Of a stretch of DNA of 64,000 bases, positions 56,583-64,000 are shown one piece after another. The stretch lies in contig SWDT01000010.1 of assembly GCA_009193035.1 (NCBI GenBank), positions 806,001 to 870,000 on the forward strand, written 5' to 3'. This stretch comes from Halicephalobus mephisto. Lineage: Eukaryota > Nematoda > Chromadorea > Rhabditida > Panagrolaimidae. Positions within the stretch are counted from its first letter, which is position 1; each line of letters opens with the position of its first letter. The position numbers and the translations under genes were made by a program. A model generated the notes under the pieces. The model was not told where the DNA came from. It worked only from the letters and a program-made list of their open reading frames with translations, and searched no databases.

Positions 56583-57479
56583 GGCTAAATTCGTCAGGGG
56601 AAGTAAGGGTTGTGATGGAGTGTAATTATTTATTGTTAATTCCTGGTAAAGCATATTGTCAGAAAGTAAGGACTAAAGTGAATTTAGATTGGAATTTCGG
56701 AAGTTTTTAGGATTCTGTAAAGTACGGTAGGTGATGCTGGAGGTTTTTAGAAAGTTGTGGAGTTTTGGAAGGTTGTTGAATACAGTAGGGGCTTCCAGAA
56801 TCACCTAAAACAGGAAATTGAGAAGTTTGTGAAATTCCTATCAGAACCATTTTGTGAAGAATTTTATTTTTAATTTCAAAAATTTTCCTGGAAATTGTAT
56901 CAGAACAATTTCGTAATAAAATTAATTTCGAATTTTCATAATAGTATGATTTTTGAAGTTTCGTGTCAGGACCATTTTTAATGTAATTTTTAAATATCTA
57001 AAATTTCGTGTCAGGACCATTTTTAACGTAATTTTTTAAACATCTAGAATTTCGTGTCAGGACCATTTCGTAATGAAATTTGTTTCGAATTTTCATAATA
57101 TGGTTTTATTAGGAGTGAAGGAGTCGGGGCAATTATGGAAAACGATCAGTTTAAAACTCTGGTCGTAACAAGGTACAATTTGACGGAACTGGATCTACAG
57201 ACCGTTTTTCCAAAAATATGAAATTGCAACGGAACAAATTTAAAATTCAAAGTTGTAATTAGTGAGATCCGAAAATCTGGATTTTGGCCAGTTTTTGACG
57301 CAACGGATAAGATTTAAAAAAAACGACCGCCAGCTGAGTAATTTTGCCATAAAAATTTTCAAAAATCTTTAATTTTTTCGGATTTTAAAAATCTAGATCA
57401 GTATAAAAGTCGTTCGCAGAATTTAGACCAGTTTTATCTTTCTCAAATATGGCCTTTTGGAGTGGTTTTTGAGCTGTAT
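56583..57479. other. Gene-free DNA after aps-1
   Basis: aps-1 3' flank, then four or five copies of the dispersed word AATTTCGTGTCAGGACCATT (56880-57080). No open frame or RNA gene is recognised. Confidence 0.5.
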
Positions 57480-57965
57480 GACAACTGGCCCCAGGGGCAT
57501 TTGATCCTTAGTGGAGACTTCCCCAGGGACAGGTGCTTTATAAAGATGTTTGCTTCGTTTTCAGCTACCCCCAGCGGCAATTACCCCAGGGATAAGTGCT
57601 TTATAAAGATGTTTGCTCCCCTTCGACAGTTACCCCCCAGTCACAGGTACTCTCCAGCGATATTTACTTTTTTCTCATAGTTACCCCCAGCGGCATTTAT
57701 TCCTTAGTGATACTTGCTCCCCTTCAACAGTTACCCCCAGCGGCATTTATTCCTTAGTGATATTTGCTCCCCTTTGACAGTTACCCCCAGCGGCAATTAC
57801 CCCTCTTCGATATTTACTTTTTTCTGACAGTTACCCCCTAGCGGCATTTATTCCTTAGTGATATTTGCTCCCCTTCGACAGTTACCCCCAGCGGCAATTA
57901 CCCCCTTCAATATTTACCCCTCGTTGATATATGCTCTCCAGCGGCAATTACCCCCCTTTTGACAT
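57480..57965. repeat. GC-richer minisatellite of about 50 bp (ACCCCCAGCGGCA units)
   Basis: About ten copies of AGTTACCCCCAGCGGCATTT and ATTCCTTAGTGATATTTGCT, with CCCCTTCGAC at the junctions. The strand is markedly C-rich, unlike neighbouring DNA. One short plus-strand frame (SGDFPRDRCFIKMFAS) is produced by the first units. Confidence 0.88.
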
Positions 57966-60010
57966 TTGCCCTTTTCTATTCTCACTGATTTCGAAATTTT
58001 TTTAAAATAAATTTTTTAAATTTAACTGAGATATGAAGTTAATTTAACTACTAAAAAGTTATAAAAACGAAATAAATCACATAAAAATTACGAAATAGAT
58101 GAAGCAACTGCCGTACAGCCAATGTTTGATTTCTTAAAGTACAGTAATCAAGGTCAAAATTTAATTTGTTTCGGTAGGTATTCCCGGAAGTCCAATTTTT
58201 TCGGAAAAGAAAAAATTGAAAGTGATGGTTTTCCTGTCATGTCACTCAAGTTTCAGTTTCCTTTTGTTTGCAATATTTGACCAATATTCCAAATATTTTT
58301 AAAAAAGTAAATTTTATTTAAAATAATTATTTAAAAAAATGTTTTATTTAAAATAATTTTAAAAAATTAATTTTATTTAAAATTATTTTAAAAAAATATG
58401 TTTTATTTAAAATAATTTTTAAAAAAGTAAATTTTATTTAAAATAATTTTTAAATAATATTTCTAGCCATGAATTCTCCCTAGGAAGCCAAATTTTCCAA
58501 AAATCTTCTTTGATCCAAATCAAATCGGATTTGCCGAATTGGCTTTTTTCAGGCCCGTTTTTCCTTTTTTTTCTGGATAAAAATTATTTTTAAAAATTTT
58601 CCAAATAAAACAAAAATTTTACAGAAATTTAAATTTTTAAAATAAAAATTTATGTAATTTTTGGATGAAAAGTAAAAAATTTAATGATTTTAAATAAATT
58701 TTTTTATTTTTAAAATTAAAAAATTTTTTATTTTTGATGAAAAGTAAAAAATTTAATAATTTTAAGTAAATTTTTTTATTTTTAAAAAACATTTAAAAAA
58801 TTCCAAAAATTCGTTTCGAGAAAATTTTAATTTTTGTAATTTTGGATGAAAAGTAAAAAATTGAACGATTTTAAATAAATTTTTTTAAATTTTTAATAAA
58901 AAATAAAAAATTGAACAATTTTAAATAAATTTTTTTAAAATTTTTAATAAAAAGTAAAAAATTGAACAATTTTAAATAAATTTTTTTAAAATTTTAATAA
59001 AAAATAAAAAATTGAACGATTTTAAATAAATTTTTTTTAAATTTTAAAATCCCAAAAATTTTACAAAAATTTTTTTAATTTTTAATAAAAAGTGAAAAAT
59101 TTAATAATTTTGAATCAATTTTTTTTAATTTTTAAAACTTCTCAAAATTTTTTTAATAATTTCGTAATAACGCCCATTTTTGTTTTTTTTGAAAATAATA
59201 AAATTCCTTTAAAAAGAAAATTAAAAATTGGTCAATTGTCCGTAATTGAAAATCTGGAGACTTTAAAAGACTGGCCAGATAGTCCAAATTGACCAATTTT
59301 TCCTTTAAAAATTGCGCAATCGTTTATTTTTTTTTTTTTTTTGGAAAAATTGGAGATCCATTTTTGGCTTTAATTGAAAGTCGAAAATCTGAATGAAAAA
59401 ACTGGCTCAATTACGCAATTTTTGCCTCAGGCAATCTTGTTCCATTAATCTTTTTTAAAAATATTGTGACTTTATTTTCCGGAAATTTTTCAAGACCTTG
59501 AAAGTTTCCTGTTTTTCGAACTTTTCAGAAATCATCGAAAAATTTAAAAAATTATTTTTTTAGAGAATTTAAAAAATTATTTTTTTAGAAAATGAAGAAA
59601 ATTATTTTTTTTTAGAAAATTTAAAAAATTAACAATTTTTAATTAACTTTGAAAAATATTTTTCATTTTTTTGTAATTTTGTAGAATTAGACATAGGTAA
59701 AAACTTTTGAAATTTTCTAAAAAATTTCCGAAAATAAAGAAAATTTAAAAAATAGAGAAAATGGAAAAAATTTTGAATAAGATATCAGTGTTGGATTATA
59801 AGTTAATGATAAATTGGTTTTTTAGGATATTCGATCCAAATATCGTAATTGAAAAAGTTAAATAAAATTCTTAAAAACTTTCGTGGTGAGAGTTTATTTC
59901 ACTTTTTAGGCTACTTTTTGCATATGCATTGTACTGGTATCTGGTAATTGAAAAGATTAATAGGAGTTATCAGGAACTTTCCCTACAGGAATCAATCATG
60001 CATACTGTAG
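57966..60010. other. Low-complexity AT-rich block
   Basis: 58300-58460 repeats TTTTATTTAAAATAATTTTT, and 58640-59110 repeats AAAAATTTAATGATTTTAAA and GATGAAAAGTAAAAAATT in about seven variants. 59210-59300 has the small inverted pair TTGGTCAATT/AATTGACCAA. No gene is visible. Confidence 0.6.
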
Positions 60011-60186
60011 TACAGTAGAACTTGGATATAAAGTACCCATGTTATAACATATCTCTTGTTATAGTATACGGTCTGAGTGAGTTTGGTTAGTTTGTCTTCA
60101 AATTTACCTTGCTATGATATATCCTTTCTTATAAGATAATCTTTGCCCGGTCCCAAGGGGGTATTTTATATCCAAGTTCGACTGTA
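60011..60186. mobile_element. MITE, pogo/Tc1-like ends, copy 3
   Basis: TACAGTAGAACTTGGATATA at the left and TATATCCAAGTTCGACTGTA at the right, both bounded by TA. It is inverted internally relative to the copies at 9470 and 9673 (CCCGGTCCCAAGG corresponds to CCTTGGGACTGG). Confidence 0.82.
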
Positions 60187-60629
60187 GTGACTTTTCTGTT
60201 TCTTATCATTAGGTTAAATCCAATCCTTACTGTTAAAATAGCAATGTACTGTAATTTCTAGAAACTTTCGCTGCAGGAATCAATGGAATTTTTAATTGGT
60301 TTTTTAAATCTGATTTTCATTTATTTTTAAAAATTTCATGATCATCAAAAATTTCGTGACAAGAATTTTGTTTTTTCCAATACATGATATCCAGAAAAGT
60401 TATTGAAATCAATAAATCCGAGTTTTTCGTCTGGGAAGTCATAGGCCATTATCCAGTTCCAGAAGGAAAGACTGTCCACGCGAGCGGAAAGAATGGAATC
60501 TAGATTATTATTTTTTCTGAAACAAAAACGGACAAATTTTTCTTGTTAGTTGTTCTAGAACAATAATTTTCACTTTTCGATCGTATTTTTACGTACTTTT
60601 TTAATTTTAATATTTAATTTTTTCAGATA

Positions 60630-63600
60630 ATGTCGAAAATTCGTCAAAATGCGGGAATTATATTAGTTTTTATATTTTTCGATATGGTATACTGTATTCC
60701 GATCGACAACAGCTTGATCGAAGATCCTACAGTGAATTGCCTCGCGGATAGTGTATCCGTCGATTTTTCAACAACAAAATCCTTCGGGGGTCGAGTTTTC
60801 GTCAAGGGATTTTCCCAAGATGCAAATTGCAACCTAGTCGGAAACGGTAATTCTAAATTCGATTTTTCCATTGGATTCGACAACTGTGGACTTCGAAGAA
60901 CACGGGAACTCAATGGCGTCAGTATCTCGACTACCGTAGTTGTCTCTTTTCATCCTGTAAGTTGCTTGATTACAGCATGCTTACTAATTTGGAAAATTGC
61001 AATTCTGTTGCACAGTAATAAGGGTAGGATGTAGATTGTCAGAACTTTTAGAATAATATAAGCTATCAAAGATGTTCCTGACTCACAAGTTATAAGATTG
61101 AGAAAAAATATAGTAACCTTAAAACCACAATTCATACTGTAGTAAACTCTCAAAGGAGTAATATTAGATACAGACTAGAACGACTGTAATCTAAAACATT
61201 ATTACCTTACTTTGAAAGTAGTTTAACTAATTACAGTATAGGATATAAATTTGGGGATATTAAACATTTTAGTTTACTACACAGTAATAGGATACTGTAC
61301 ACTGTTAGAATCTTCTGAACAAAATTTGCAATAAGTTATCAGACAGTTCTGTATATCATATACTTAAAAGTTTTAACATGGAAGATTCCTCATTTTTCAT
61401 CATAAACTCAGAAGAATACGGTATACAAAATCCTCTAATAACTTGCAATAGATCGTATTGAGAAGATTCTAACAGTTTACAGTATCCTATTACTTTATAG
61501 TAAACTAAAATGTTTAATATCCCCAAATTTATATCCTATACTGCACTTAGTTAAACTACTTTCAAAGTAAGGTAATAATGTTTTAGATTACAGTCGTTCT
61601 AGTCCGTATCTAATATTACTCCTTTGAGAGTTTACTACAGTATGAATTGTGGTTTTAAGTTACTATGGTTTTTCCTAAATCTTATAACTTGTGAGTCAGG
61701 AACATCTTTGATAGCTTATATTATTCTAAAAGTTCTGACAATCTACAACCTACCCTTATTACTGTGCAACAGAATTGCAATTTTCCAAATTAGTAAGCAT
61801 ACTTTAGTTCGGGATTGACTAAATCCATTTCAGATCTTCATCACGAAAGTTGACAGAGCTTATAGAGTTAATTGTTTCTATCTGGAATCTAAAAAGACCC
61901 TTTACCAACAGCTAGACGTAAGCGAGTTAACGACTCAAACAGTTTCGAAACAAACAACTATGCCTATCTGTCGTTACGAAATCCTGTCAGATGGACCTAC
62001 CGGAAAACCAATAAGATACGCAAGAATCGGAGATCATGTATATCATCAATGGTCATGTGAAACAGACAATCCAGGAATATACTGTATGAAAGTCCATTCT
62101 TGTGCTGTAAGTGATGGTCAAGGAGGATCTCCTGTTCTTGTTCTAGATCAAGAAGGTTGTGAAATCGATCGTTTCGTTCTCCAAAATTTAGATTACTCTG
62201 GAGATTTAACTGCAGGTCAAGGAGCTCATGTTTTTAAATTTGCTGATAAACCATCACTACATTTCAACTGTCAAATAGAACTATCTCTAAAAGACCAAAA
62301 AACGGGATGTCGTTACCTTCAACCCCAATGTCCAGCTGCAACTGAAATCCCTTCAGACAGCAGTAATCCATATCCCGACTCCGGTTCCAATCCCGATTAC
62401 TCATCCAGTATCCCCGGATACGGTGATACTGAAGATCCATACTCACCCAACACCCAAGAATCCACATCCAGCCCATATGGAACAAACATTAACGAAACCC
62501 CAGGTTACGGTATCGAAGAGACCCACAGTGCAGAATACGCCCAGAGAGTTCTCCCAGGAGCCAGTTTCAAAGTTGTTCCTGAAGCCATAACCGAAAATTA
62601 CGCAGAATTCCAAAGCGGCTACACAACAAAAACCATCAGTGAATACGGACAAACCCAAGTTGCTCCAAGTTCTCAAATTTCCGAGAATCAATACGAACAG
62701 CCAAAAGTAACCCCAGTCCCTGTAGGATACGATATTCCAACACCTGGAAACATTGCAGCTCTTGTTTACAATGACGTATATCAAGACGAAACAGAATTCC
62801 CTGTAGGAGCCAAAGCCGCGAAAGCTGCTGCCAAACGTAAGTTTTCCTAAAACAAAATAAAAAACAAAACTTTCAGGTCACGCTATTGAGAAAAGAAAAG
62901 TTGCCGACTTTGATCTCCCAGAACAAAGCCTGGTTGTCGTCGAGATCGACGAAGACCCGTTATGTAAGTCATTTCTATTTTAAAGGTAGAAAATAGAACG
63001 AACAAAAATAAGCTGAAACAACAAACTACTGTCGAATCCCATTGAAAGACTTCATTCGTGAGAATTGCTGACTGAGCGACTTCGGGATCTAGACTGAGAT
63101 TTTGAAGAATCACGGTCAATTGGCGATCTTGAACGGCTAAACGACCGCTTCTTAGGTGGACTTGCAGACCGTTTAGAAGCATATCTGGGGTCATCTCCAT
63201 ATGACGAGCGTCGGAAGGAGCCTCCTCGTCCACGACGACCATAATCACGTTGACGCTTCTGATCTCTGTTAGAAAATTCTACTCGAACACGACATCCACA
63301 AAGTTTACTTCCGTCCAGGGAGCGAACAGCATCTTCAGCATCCCGAATATCATAGAACTCGATAAATCCAAAACCAGGTGGACGACGGGCGATCCATACT
63401 TTACGAAGACGTCCGTATTTGCGAAAAGCATCGCTGACCTCTTCGACACTAGCGCCATCTGGGAGTCCTCCGATGTAGACTTTCTCCGAAGTCATTTCGT
63501 AACCCTAAAATTTGTAAATTAGATAATCAAAAAATAACAAAAACCAAGCCCTATGGTGGACAATGTAGTTTAGTAACAAGTACGATGTTCGACGTTCTTA

Positions 63601-63683
63601 ATAATCAGAATTTTCAGCTCGCTCATTGTGGGACGATCAAAATGCCGATGCTCAGAAGTTGGGTGGAAAGTGTGTTTCCAGAG
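60630..63683 (+). CDS. ZP-domain, cuticlin-like extracellular matrix protein; 3' end outside the window
   Basis: Exons 60630-60956, 61834-62836, 62877-62963 and, less surely, 63618-63683, all in matching phase. A signal peptide ([16 protein letters not shown]) is followed by the ZP domain: [51 protein letters not shown], then [54 protein letters not shown] and [10 protein letters not shown] long Ser/Thr/Pro/Tyr-rich segment (about residues 240-420) follows. A dibasic AAAKRHAIEKRK could be a processing site, as cuticlins are cleaved before their C-terminal membrane segment. The fourth exon ([20 protein letters not shown]) fits the spacing of nematode ZP tails. The transmembrane exon would lie beyond the right edge. 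Intron 1 is a large fold-back; intron 3 would contain rsp-6. Confidence 0.85.
60976..61801. mobile_element. 826-bp fold-back element in intron 1 of the ZP gene
   Basis: The left arm (60976 to about 61350) and right arm (about 61430-61801) are inverted copies over roughly 370 bp with few mismatches. Outer ends are ATGCTTACTAATTTGGAAAA and its complement. The same peptide shadow ([12 protein letters not shown]) therefore appears in opposite orientation in both arms. The element fills almost the whole intron, starting 20 bp after the 5' splice site and ending 33 bp before the 3' one. No transposase is present. Confidence 0.88.
63052..63495 (-). CDS. rsp-6: SR splicing factor with one RRM, RSP-6/SRSF3-7 type
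   Basis: Single-exon frame of 147 residues. The RRM occupies about 5-76, with RNP2 VYIGGL (6-11) and RNP1 GFGFIEFY (41-48). [13 protein letters not shown] and [16 protein letters not shown] are close to C. elegans RSP-6 and vertebrate SRSF3/SRSF7. A Gly/Arg stretch ([15 protein letters not shown]) links to a short RS domain ending [13 protein letters not shown]. The protein would act in splice-site choice and mRNA export. The start lies 9 nt behind a TTTTAG acceptor, a likely spliced-leader site. It runs opposite to the ZP gene and falls between that gene's third and putative fourth exons. Confidence 0.92.
   Translation of the reverse strand: MTSEKVYIGGLPDGASVEEVSDAFRKYGRLRKVWIARRPPGFGFIEFYDIRDAEDAVRSLDGSKLCGCRVRVEFSNRDQKRQRDYGRRGRGGSFRRSSYGDDPRYASKRSASPPKKRSFSRSRSPIDRDSSKSQSRSRSRSVSNSHE
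63505..63516 (-). promoter_or_regulatory. Splice acceptor before rsp-6 start (possible spliced-leader site)
   Basis: ACAAATTTTAG lies 9 nt upstream of the ATG on the minus strand, with no upstream exon recognised. Confidence 0.5.
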
Positions 63684-64000
63684 GTAAGTTCGTTAAAAAT
63701 TTGTAGGAAAAGAGGTAAGGAAGATTGTCGATACATTGTCGAAAAAGCAATCGTGGAAAACTATTCCTGCAAAGCTGTCATATATAAAAGCGACGATATA
63801 TCAAATCTAGAACTCGAAACCGGTAAATAAGAACGCGATTTTAGGACTAGGGGAATCAGATAAAATCCAAAATTTAAAGGAGGTAAATAAGGACGCGGAT
63901 TTTAGGACCGGAAAATTAGTGCATAATTATGCAAAATCAAACGCGAAACGAGTAGGAACACGGTTAGGAAATTGATGTAAAATCAAGACACTCAAAATAG
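63684..64000. other. Right edge: presumed ZP-gene intron
   Basis: After the donor at 63684 I see no clear coding sequence. 63825-63960 has three short loose repeats (GGTAAATAAGAACGCGATTTTAGGAC-like, here described by its parts GGTAAATAAG and GCGATTTTAGGAC). Confidence 0.4.

Noticed and set aside
60950..61153. Small frames [12 protein letters not shown] in both arms of the fold-back
   Set aside because: The two frames are the same sequence in inverted arms, with no coding signature; the region is an intron.

Overview
This window is nuclear DNA from a nematode, most likely a Caenorhabditis relative or another rhabditid. It is AT-rich. The genes are split by introns with TTTCAG- or TTTTAG-type acceptors, and several start codons lie directly behind such an acceptor, as expected for spliced-leader trans-splicing. 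The gene content includes nematode families (DB-domain secreted protein, cuticlin-type ZP protein, IFE-3-like eIF4E, worm TTBK-like kinase, MLK-1-like kinase). Coding sequences were assembled by hand from splice signals, reading phase and remembered protein families; no search was run.

Layout: 1-2790 (-) mitochondrial GFM2-type factor, incomplete at the left edge, back to back with 2963-7104 (+) replication factor C large subunit. 7961-10493 (+) TTBK/CK1-like kinase. 10494-15419 is a gene-free block of tandem repeats, short inverted-repeat transposons (MITEs) and a tRNA-like sequence. 15420-17995 (+) B4GAT1-like glycosyltransferase. 19163-20399 (+) IFE-3 type eIF4E, converging with 20563-22150 (-) HMG-CoA synthase. 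23687-28306 (-) two tandem DGAT2-type acyltransferases. 29312-33968 (-) secreted DB-domain protein whose third intron holds the whole ufd-1 gene (30616-32238, +). 34361-36587 (-) RanGAP. 37238-42857 (+) a three-member THAP zinc-finger cluster: one broken copy and two intact genes. 43990-52156 (+) MLK-1-type kinase, converging with 52291-54763 (-) NAE1/ULA-1. 55243-56582 (+) AP-1 sigma. 56583-60629 is gene-free and rich in minisatellite and low-complexity DNA. 60630-63683 (+) ZP/cuticlin-like gene, incomplete at the right edge, with the SR-protein gene rsp-6 (63052-63495, -) apparently inside its third intron.

The genes are mostly unrelated housekeeping functions: mitochondrial ribosome recycling, DNA replication, mevalonate and lipid synthesis, protein quality control, nuclear transport, neddylation, vesicle coats and splicing. 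I see no single pathway or operon. The most unusual features are two opposite-strand nested genes, the THAP cluster with its novel-looking C-terminal Cys-rich domain, two large fold-back elements (one inside the ZP gene's first intron), a kinase intron built almost entirely of two MITE copies whose terminal repeat supplies part of the 5' splice site, and an RFC1 with no visible BRCT domain.
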